Assembly: GCA_947247005.1 (NCBI GenBank)
Contig: OX365948.1
Location: 56,671,401 to 56,735,400, forward strand
Direction of reading: 5' to 3'
Origin: Spisula solida
Taxonomy: Eukaryota > Mollusca > Bivalvia > Venerida > Mactridae
DNA: 64,000 nucleotides
The translations under genes were made by a program, and so were the position numbers. Each line of letters opens with the position of its first letter. The stretch's first letter is position 1. Shown piece by piece: positions 50,553-62,500 of this stretch. The notes under the pieces are model-generated. The model was not told the origin of the DNA. It saw only the letters and a list, made by a program, of their open reading frames with translations, and did no database searches.

Positions 50553-53500
50553 TTACGTGTACATTTGATTGATGTGTTCCAAATGTCTAACTAAGTAGGC
50601 ATCAACCTGGTTTAAAATGCCTTTCAAAGTAAGTAAAGTTAATATATCCACATTTGGGTCAACATCACTCTCGTTTTCATAATTCTTCATTGGGAATACG
50701 TTGTTCCGTGGCAAACCGAATATCTCAGCTGCCTGTAAAAAACAGTAATAACAAGTAATTAAGAATTGCAAGCAATACAGAAGTCCCCTACCGGTTTGAG
50801 GCCATTTTCTATGTTTCTGTTGCCATAGCAACCACAATTTTTGTCAGAATCAAAATATTTTTAGTTGTGCATAATTCCCTTATTGCACCCTATCCACATA
50901 TCAAGTTTCATAAACATAGCTTGGAAACTGTGTGAGTTATGGCAGGATCCAGATTTGGGCATATTTTCAATCTTTCTGTTGCCATAGCAACCACAAGTTT
51001 CATAAACCTAGCTTGGAAACTGTTTGAGTTATGTCAGGATCCAGATTGTTTGACGGACGGACTGACGGACTGACTGACGGACTGACTGACGGACGGAGGG
51101 CAAACCTATAGTCCCCTCCGGTCAAAAACCGGTAGGGGACTAACTGAAACTGTTGCCATTCGACAAAATATATTCTTGTTACACATTTGTATTTTCTCTT
51201 TGGAGAGAATGTAGACTGTAGGGTTTCTGCACTGGTGCATATATTGTCAAATACCACTAGGGGCTTAACCTTGTTTATATTAGTGTGTATTGAGCAAGTG
51301 TGTGTTCTGGTAGCCTTTTTATGTGTTTCTTTTGAGTTCTGCTGTTTATACTGAGTGCCCCCTTCCGTGCAAACAATCTTATGAAACATCATTATATTAA
51401 TTATACCATCATACAAGTTACAAGTGAACAACCATTTAAAGGGCCCTGGTGAAAGCTCTTTCTTGAAAGATTCATTGGTTCCCTTTGATGCAAACAGCGA
51501 GAAAAAACTATAAAGATATAATAACACATTAGATAGGGAAAGCTGCGTCCAGTTGAGACAGAAGAGCATACAGTAACACATCGCAGATAGTCAAAGACAA
51601 ACATATTGGCACAATGCACACAGAACGAAACACACACAAGTATATGCAAGAGGCAATGTTGTATTTATAACGTTTTTGATACAACAATATGTAATGCCAG
51701 TGACATGAGAAAATGTAACTTCAATGTAAAATATGTTAAAGTCCCATTATGCCTTAAACGGCTATTTTCAAAAAACGATAACTTGGCAACCTGTCTGCAA
51801 AATGATGCATTTTGAGCACTTAAGTTGAGTCCCAAAGGTGAAAAACACCATAAGATGGAAGAAAACGAAATAAAGCCTCCAGTTGGTTTGTAAACAAAAT
51901 AACGAAATGTAAACAATAAATGCATTATTTAAAGTCTTAGGGGAGCAACTATTGCAAAATTAGTATTTTGTCATCCATACATTTTACTTAATGTGATTTT
52001 TAGTATACTATTTCGACAGATATAGCTGACAATTTGTCGTCAACTATAGGTCATTTGTGAAAAGCATCCTAATTCTTTGTATTTAGTCTATTTACTGGAT
52101 GATCGGGAAAAAGGTTTTGGGAGAGATAATGTGGCTTTAAGAAGCTTGAACCTGTATATATGTACAAAGTTACAACGATAATCAGTTACCTTGGAAACAG
52201 CCTGATACACTACTTTGCTCTTCATTGCATACGATACATCATCATTCACCTTCTTACAAAGTTTGTCAACGCATGTTAGAATCACTACTTGAGGAATGTC
52301 TGCACGAAAAATAATAATGAATGAACATTCACATAATTAAACATGCTGCATAATATGATGTTCAGTACTGCCAAATACTCTGTAACAATAAGAGCGGACT
52401 AGCTCAGTGACAAACAAACTAAATATACATAATTCATTATATTCGCCATAGTTAACATTACAGCTAGAAGAAAGCTTAAGAGAATTCTAGAAGCAAATTT
52501 GACCATATCATCACCCTTTCAACATGATTGTCAATGAAACTGAATTACATTTTATGAGACAAAAGCATATTCCAAGACTTTCCTTCATTAATCACCATTT
52601 AGTACATGTACATGTATTTTCAATAAAATAAACATTTCGACGAATTGTAATAATAGACGGTAGTTACTCAAGCAGTCTTTTCCAAAGTTTTGACTAGTCT
52701 CAGGTCAAATCTGTCAAACTACTAGTATACAATATGGTAGGCCTAGCTAAAAACCTATTTTGCTAATAACGTTCTGCAATTCCTTAATGTTCATTAAAGT
52801 GTCTTGAATAAAGTAAAGATGATATACCGAACTCTAATCATCTTAAATATGTAACATTGCTAAGGAGTATACCAACACACTGGAAGGAAGAGTTCAACAT
52901 AAATAGTTCAGAAAACGAAGATAACAGTACAGTAGGCTTAGCTACTAACCTAATTTGTTTATAACTTTCTGCATATCCCTAATGTTGACTAATGTGTCTT
53001 GAATAGCGTCAGCAGCATCTATAATACTAGCATCCATGACAATTATAACACAATGCATTCTCTGTTCCAGTGGGGGAGAATCTATAAGTCCCGGACAATC
53101 ATTGGAATATGTACCACTTGGGTCCAACTGGAAAGAAAAATGCGTTTTTTCAATTAAAATTGTTACCAATTCTTGCATATTTGCCAATCATTAGAATAAT
53201 GTGCCACTGGGGTCCAACTGGAAAAAAAAATTCTTGCATAATTTTTAATCATTGGAATAAGTACCCCTTAATTGGATCCAACTGGAAAGAAAAATTGATT
53301 TTTACAATTCAAATTGTTAATGCAAGTTACCAATTCTTGCATAAGAGTCAGTCATTGGAATAAGTACCCCTTGGGTCCAACTGGAAAAGAACAATGCGTT
53401 TTCACAATTCAATTGTTAATGCAAGTTACCAATTCTTGCATAATTGTAAATCGTTGGAATAACTACCCCTTGGATCCAACTGGAAAGTACTAGTTAAAAA

Positions 53501-56500
53501 GTAATTTTCAAATCAAGATTGTTAGTCCAGCTTTGGAATTGCTTTGTGATGCAGTACGCTATTTTCTGTTGACTCTAGCCCCGGTTGTTTATGACTGACT
53601 GACTAACTGACTGAGGCGGCAGATCGACTGATGAGGCTCTAAACTTTAATTGTTAGTGTCGCTGTGAAGTGTCATTGCTCATTTGTTAATTTGTGCCATT
53701 AAGACTTGCACTTGTGGTCTGTGCTTTGTTTCTCTTTTTTTGTGTTTTGCTTTTGTGTTCTTTTTGGTGTCTTTCAGGCTCAGGCCCCAATTCCACGACA
53801 ATGTTATTGCTCAGCTGAGTCTGCTATTTTGAATTTATCATATGACTAAAATTATAGTCTTGTGATGTAGATTGATACCAGAAACTGTGTATTTATTTCT
53901 AAATCATAATATAGTTGGTGAACTTTGTATGAAATGCTCATGGAAATCTAACAGTAATGAACAATAATGAATCTTGTACTTGAGCTTGTTATAACAGACT
54001 TAAGTTTTTACTTTAGATGTTTATTACCTTAAAACACTATATTCTGCAAAAATCGGACTGTATATGTACTAGTATTGCTCTGTAAAATGAGCATCTTGAC
54101 TGATATGAAACAATATATAATAGTATACATTTGAGTCATTTAACCCGAAAAATAGGTTTTTAAAATAGCAGACTCAGATGAGCAAAAACTTAAGTTTTTT
54201 CGTGGAATAGGGGCCTGGTGTTTCTGTTGAGTGCTGCCTTCTTTGTCCGGTTTGCTTACTTATATTTTACCTGCTGTCCTGAAATGATGATCAGTGATGC
54301 CATTTAGCAAAATGCCATAACATAATTAAGGATAGGGGAAAACAATCATTATCTAGGTAGGGTTATCAGAATTGTGAAATTGTTTTGCTTTGCATCAATT
54401 GGTAAACAGTAAGTAACATGAAACAACATAATGTTAAATAAATAACTCCGACTCTTCTATCTTTTATGGATGATTACTTATATTGATCAAGACTCCTGGA
54501 ATTATGGATGATTACTTATATTGATCAAGACTCCTGGAATTATGGATGATTACTTATATTGATCAAGACTCCTGGAATTATGGATGATTACTTATATTGA
54601 TCAAGACTCCTGGAATTATGGATGATTACTTATATTGATCAAGACTCCTGGAATTATGGATGATTACTTATATTGATCAAGACTACTGGAATTATGGATG
54701 ATTACTTATATTGATCAAGACTCCTGGAATTATGGATGATTACTTATATTGATCAAGACTCCTGGAATTATGGATGATTACTTATATTGATCAAGACTCC
54801 TGGAATTATGGATGATTACTTATATTGATCAAGACTCCTGGAATTATGGATGATTACTTATATTGATCAAGACTCCTGGAATTATGGATGATTACTTATA
54901 TTGATAGAAGAGTCGGAGTTATTTATTTATCATATATTCTTTCCTATTGAGAGACAATACAAAAATTAACGTAATGTTAGTTATGTCATTATTTCTGCTC
55001 ACCGGAAAATTGTCTGGAATACGTCCCTCAACCAACATCCTCATATTGTCAGATGTCATCATATGGTTTGGTTCTAAGCCCTGTGTATCACACAATGTGA
55101 AGCGTAATGGCTCATCCTTCCTTGTCGAGTACACACGGTAACGAGAGAACTGTATTATAGAACAAAAAACAGTTATTGATTGTGAGATCGAGTAGAAGAT
55201 GATAAATATTTGAATGATATCACAAATGATTATGATTAAATTAGCGAATGCCAACTTTCATATTTATTTTGTACATACAAAATTATCTATGTCAAGCATC
55301 CAAGATTCTATGACATGCATACAAGAGTCTATAATCAAGCTCACAAGATTCTATGTGAAGCAAACAAGATTCAATGTCAAGCTCAAAAGATACCATGTCA
55401 AGCACACAAGATTCTATATCAAGCCATAAGATTCTATGTCAAGCACACAATATTCTATGTCAAGCACACAAGATTCAATATCAAGCACACAAGATACTAT
55501 GTCAAGCACACAACATTCCATGTCAAGCACACAAGATTCTATGTCAAGCTCACAAGATACCATGTCATGCACACAAGATTCTATGTCAAGCTCACAAGAT
55601 ACCATGTCAAGCACACAACATTCTATGTCAAGCACACAAGATTCTATGTCAAGCTCACAAGATTCTATGTCAAGCACACAAGATTGTATGTCAATCACAC
55701 AAGATTCTATGTCAAGCACATAATATACCATGTAAAGCTCACAAGATTCTATGTCAAGCTCACAAGATTCTATGTCAAGCTCAAAAGATACCATGTCAAG
55801 CAAACATGATTCTATGTCAAGCTCACAAGATTCTATGTCAAGCTCACAAGATACTATGCCAAGCACACACAATTATATGTCAAGCACACAAGGTTCTATG
55901 TCAAGCACACAGGATTCTATGTCAAGCATACAAGATTCTATGTCAAACACAAAAGATTCTATGTCAAGCACACAAGATTCTATGTCAAGCATACAAGATT
56001 CCATGTCAAGCACACAAGATTCTATGTCAAGCACACAAAAGATTCTATGTTCAGCACACACGATACCATGCCAAGCACACAAGATTCTATGTCAAACACA
56101 CAAGATTCTATGTCAAGCACACAAGATTCTATGACTAGCACACAAGATTCATTGTCAATCTCACAAGATACCATGTCAAGCACACAAGATACTATGTCAA
56201 GCACACAAAGTTCTATGACAAGCACACAAGATTCTATGTCAAGCACACAAGATACCATGTCAAGCACACAAGATTCTATGACAAGCACACAAGATTCATT
56301 GTCAATCTCACAAGATACCATGTCAAACACACAAGATATTATGTCAAGCATACAAGATTCTATGACAAACACAAAATATTTTATGTCAAGCACACAAGAT
56401 TCTATGTCAAGCATACAAGATTCCATGTCAAGCACGTAAGATTCTATGTCAATCACACAAAAGATTCTATGTTCAGCACACAACATACCATGCCAAGCAC

Positions 56501-59500
56501 ACAAGATTCTATGTCAAGCACACAAAAGATTCTATGTTCAGCACACAAGATACCAAGACAAGCACACAGGATTCTATGTCAAGCACACAAGAGACTATGT
56601 CAAGCACACAAGATTTTATGTCAAGCATACAAGATTCTATGTCAAGCACACAATATTCTATGTCAAACACACAACATTCTATGTCAAACACTCAATATTC
56701 TATGTCAAGCACACAATATTCTATGTCAAGCACACAACATATTATGTCAAGCACACAATATTCTATGTCAAGCACACAATACTCTATGTCAAGCACACAA
56801 GATTCTATGTCAAGCACACAAAATACTATGTCAAGCATACAAGATTCTATGTCAAGTACACAATATTCAATGTCAAGTATACACTATTCTATGTCAAACA
56901 CACAGCATTCTATGTCAAGCACACAATATTCTTTGTCAAGTATAAAATATTATGTGTCAAGCAAACAACATTCTATGTGAAGCACACAATATTCTATGTC
57001 AAGTATACAATATTATATGTCAAGCACACAACATTCTATGTCAAACACACAATATTCTATGTCAAGCACACAATATTCTATGTCAAGCGCACAACATTCA
57101 ATGTCACGCACACAATATTCTATGTTAAGCACACAACATTCTATGTCAAGCACACAATATTCTATGTCAAGCACACAACATTCTATGTCAAGCAAACAAT
57201 ATTCTATGTCAAGCACACAATATTCTATGTCAACCACACAACATTCTATGTCAAGCACACAATATTCTATGTCAAGCACACAATATTCTATGTCAAGCAC
57301 ACAAGAGTCTATATCAAGCACACAACATTCTTTGTCAAGCACAAAATATTCTATGTCAAGCACACAACATTCTATGTCAAGCACACAAGATACTATGTCA
57401 AGCACACAATATTCTATGTCAAGCACACAATATTCTATGTCAAGCACACAACATTCTATGTCAAGCACACAAGATACTATGTCAAGCACACAATATTCTA
57501 TGTCAAGCACACAACATTCTATGTCAAGCACACAAGAGTCTATATCAAGCACACAACATTCTTTGTCAAGCACACAATATTCTATGTCAAGCACACACGA
57601 TTCTATGTTAAGCTCACAAGATACTATGTCAAGCACACAATATTCTATGTCAAGCACACAATATTCTATGTCAAGCACACAACATTCTATGTCAAGCACA
57701 CAAGATACTATGTCAAGCACACAATATTCTATGTCAAGGACACAACATTCTATGTCAAGCACACAAGAGTCTATATCAAGCACACAACATTCTATGTCAA
57801 GCACACAATATTCTATGTCAAGCACACAAGATACCATGTCAAGCACACAAGATACCATGTCAAGCTCACAAGATACCATGTCAAGCACAAACGATACCAT
57901 GTCAAGCACACAAAATACCATGTCAAGCACACAAGATTCTATGTTAAGCTCACAAGATACCATGTCAAGCACACAAGATTCTATGTCAAGCTCACAAGAT
58001 ACCATGTCAAGCACACAACATTCTATGTCAAGCACACAATATTCTATGTCATGCACACACGATTCTATGTCAAGCTCACAAGATACCATGTCAAGCACAC
58101 AACATTCTATGTCAAGCACACAAGATTCTATGTCAAGCACACAAGATTCTATGTCAAGCACACAAGATTCTATGTCAAGCACACAAGATACCATGTCAAG
58201 CTCACAAGATACCATGTCAAGCACACAACATTCTATGTCAAGCACACAACATTCTATGTCAAGCACACAAGATTCTATGTCAAGCACACAATATTCTATG
58301 TCAAGCACACAACATTCTATGTCAAGCACACAAGATACTATGTCAAGCACACAATATTCTATGTCAAGCACACAACATTCTATGTCAAGCACACACGATT
58401 CTATGTCAAGCACACAAGATTCTATGTCAAGCACACAAGATTCTATGTCAAGCTCACAAGATACCATGTCAAGCACACAAGATTCTATGTCAAGCACACA
58501 AGATTCTATGTCAACCACACAAGATTCTTTGTCAAGCACACAAGATTCTATGTCAAGCTCACAAGATACCATGTCAAGCACAAACGATACCATGTCAAGC
58601 ACACAAAATACCATGTCAAGCACACAAGATTCTATGTCAACCACACAAGATTCTTTGTCAAGCACACAAGATTCTATGTCAAGCACACAAGATTCTATGT
58701 CAAGCACACAAGATTCTATGTCAAGCTCACAAGATACCATGTCAAGCACAAACGATACCATGTCAAGCACACAAAATACCATGTCAAGCACACAAGATTC
58801 TATGTTAAGCTCACAAGATACCATGTCAAGCACACAAGATTCTATGTCAAGCTCACAATATACCATGTCAAGCACAAACAATACCATGTCAAGCACACAA
58901 TATACCATGTCAAGCACACAAGATTCTATGTCAAGCACACAAGATACCATGTCAAGCACACACAATACCATGTCAAGCACACAAGATTCTATGTCAAGCT
59001 CACAAGATACCATGTCAAGCACACAAAATACCATGTCAAGCACACAAGATTCTATGTCAAGCTCACAAGATACCATGTCAAGCACAAACGATACCATGTC
59101 AAGCACACAAAATACCATGTCAAGCACACAAGATACCATGTCAAGCTCACAAGATATCATGTCAAGCTCACAAGATACCATGTCAAGCACACAAGATACC
59201 ATGTCAAGCACACAAGATTCTATGTCAAGCACACAAAGTACCATGTCAAGCACACAAGATACCATGTCAAGCTCACAAGACACCATGTCAAGCACACAAG
59301 ATTCTATGTCAAGCTCACAAGATTCTATGTTAAACAATTTTATCAAGCACACAAGATAATTAGTTACATTTCTTAGAATCTTTAGTTAAAACTGTATTTG
59401 ATGTCAAAAATTAATGCAACATATACAATATTACATACATGTACATAGAATTTGGTAATTTATTTGAAAACAATTTTTTCCATAACCTTGTGTAGATGGA

Positions 59501-62500
59501 TGGCATCAGGAGTTAGGTGTCAAGATTCAAGAGTGATTAATATAAGTTGGAATAATATTTTTCACAACTGTCAGTCCTAGAATAAATTAGTTTATAAACT
59601 AAACAAGTCTTAAGAGATCTTTGCTAAGAAGATAAAACAGAACTCATTACCTTCATTGTTAAGCTATGATCAGTTGAGCCACTTCGAGCAACGTTAAATA
59701 TACGATCTTGTAAAACCGTATGGATTGTGTTAAAGAAACTTGATTTTCCAGCCCCTATTGGCCCCATGAGCATAATGTTGACATTCGGAAACTTGGAACT
59801 ACTTCCGCGTAAGATTCCTTCAAGCGGTACATAATTGTCTACATCATAGCGCAATGATTCTTTGGTCTGAAAGGCAATAATTATTGTAAAATTAAACTTC
59901 TTTAATTTAAAGCACAGCCTATTAGCCTAGTGGTTGAGCGTCCACTTTGAACAAGAAACAAGAGGGCTCAAAGGGCCCTAGGTCACTCACCTGTCGTAGT
60001 AGTGCATGTACACCCCTATGGTGTCCTAAGTATTCATTTACATTTACTAAGTAAGATTCAAGAAAATTTAGCCTCTATTGCAAGTTTTCTTATGACTTGA
60101 CCATGCGACCTAATTTTTGACCCCTACTGGCCCAATATCAAACTTGACCTAGACTTTGTTGAGATGACCATTGTCATCAAGTTTCTTAAAGATTAAGTCA
60201 AAATTGTGACCTCTAGTGACTACACAAGGGTCTTCAATGATATGACTTAGTGACCTAGTGTTTGACCCCGGATGACCCAATATCAAACTTGACCTAGAAT
60301 TTGTTGAGATGATCATTGTGACCAAGTTTCATAAAGATAAAGTCAAAATTATGACCTCTAGTGACTACACAAGGTTTTTCTATGACCTAGTTTTGGACCC
60401 TGGATTACCCAATATCGAACATGGCCTAGATTTTGTTGAGATGATCATTGTGACCAAGTTTCATTAAGATTAAGTCAAAATTGTGACCTCTAGTGACTAC
60501 ACAATGTTTTTCTATGATTTGACCTTGTGACCTAATTTTTGACCCCAGATGACCCAATATCAAACTTGACCTAGATTTTGTTGAGATGATCATTGTGACC
60601 AAGTTTAATAAAGATTAGGCTTAAATTGTGACCTCTAGTGTCTACACAAGCCAATTGTTGACGGACGACAGACGACGGACAAAGAGTGATCACAAAAGCT
60701 CACTCTGTCACTTTGTGACAGGAAAGCTTGTTAAAATGGTACCAGAAATTCAGTTGCTAGACGTTTAGCATGAATACATTTTGTATATATAACAAAAGGG
60801 CCAAAAGGGCCATAAGGGCCATTTACGTTTACATGCAACAATTGTGTATGTGATCTAGGGTCCCATATGATAGGGGCCTCATGTCATTTTTTCATTTGTT
60901 TCCCAGACAGCCAAATTTCCCCTAAACCTAACAATAAATGAAGTTTGGCCTTAGTTCTGTTTGTGTATAATTACCTGGACTAGAAGAGATGAAGGCAAAA
61001 TGGCATCAATTGTTGGTATCTGTCGTAAAGTCCGAATTGTTGACTGTGAAGCTCTGAAATAGTTATAACATCAAAATCATCAATATTTATAATTGCATAC
61101 CTTTGTATTAACCCAAACAAGCTTATCATATGAAACAATGAACTATAAACCTAGAAATTGTTTCGTGCGATTTTGTTTCGCGGAGTTAACAAGTGGTAGA
61201 ATTTCTCGAAATTAAGTCGCCATGAAAGTGCTAAAAACATTAATATGGACATTGCAGGAAACTTAAAAATGAAAATGTTTGTAATCACGAATATGCCAAC
61301 GCTCAGCAAAATGCGAAAGTTAGTATTTGCGAAAATGAATTGGTTTACAGTATATGGAAGTCGACACCTTGTTTGAGTTGAAAATGGGCAAACTTAATTT
61401 TGCCATCAAAATTAAACATTATTAAACATGAATATTTGCACATATCAAGGTGCTATATATATTCATATGTCATTGTTTATTAAGCATATGCTATTTACAT
61501 TTAAAGGGTATAACATAATTTCAAACTTCAATACAATATTTATACCACTATGCTGAAGAAGTCCGAACAGTTTCGCCTATATACTCTGACATCTTTCTTG
61601 TTTAAACATGTTTAAGTACAGATAAATATAGATGAACATGAAGTTATGGTGTAAACATACATTACTATAATGTCTGTCCAAATATTAGTCATTAAAGGAT
61701 GTGTACCCGTATCTTTTCATGTCTTAATTTTAGTCATTTAAAGGGTATGTTCCTGTATATTTTCATGTCTGAATATTAGTTATTTAAAGGATGTATACCC
61801 GTATATTTTCATGTCTGAATATAAGTCATTTAAAGGAGAAGTACCCATATATTTTTATATCTTAAACTGCGATTCTATTAGTAATTACTAGTCTTGAGAC
61901 AAAAATAACTAAAATATTGTTGAAAAATAATTAAGGTAAACCTAAATAAACTAGAGCTGTTGGCATTCGGCAGACTAATATATCCCCACCAGCAAAGGGC
62001 CATAATTCTGCCAAAATTGATGGCAGCGCAAATTCCTTTCTTCATGCACATCTATATATGTTGAGGTTGTTCACCTGTGAAAGTTTGAGCGAAATCCTGC
62101 CAAAACTGTAGGAGGAGTTGCGTCCACAAGAATGCATCTACGGACAGACAGACAGACTGACGGACAAACAAGCTGAATCCAGTATACCCCCCTTACAACT
62201 CGTTGTGCTGGGGTATAACAAACTAATACAATGATAATCAAAATAATTGACATTATTGTTTGTCGAAGGCTTACAAACGAACTCATTGGACCATGTGCTT
62301 TGTAATTATTTACCATTAAAATGTATTAAGACAAAAGGTAATTTTGTATTGACAACTTAGTGTGCAATGTCAATATTAACAGTCTGGCAACAAATATGTC
62401 CTACATACACGTTAAGAATTTGTGCCAAAACCTGCTTTATCATTTTGCAAAAAAGACAATTTTATCTGTGTAAATAATGTATTTGTATCTTTTTATATTT

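Noticed and set aside
51000..51581. 193-codon minus frame
   Set aside because: Its C-terminal part is a translation of the AGTCCCCTACC element and the rest runs through F1-like repeats. It lies within the intron before the last gene C exon and has no consistent splice link.
57013..59352. 779-codon minus frame (CVLDIES repeats)
   Set aside because: Same cause. Although on the gene C strand, it does not connect in frame to either flanking exon.
56446..59376. 976-codon plus frame of YVKHTRF-type repeats
   Set aside because: At least three other frames over the same DNA are equally open because the 21-bp unit lacks stops. It lies within a gene C intron and has no splice or start context.
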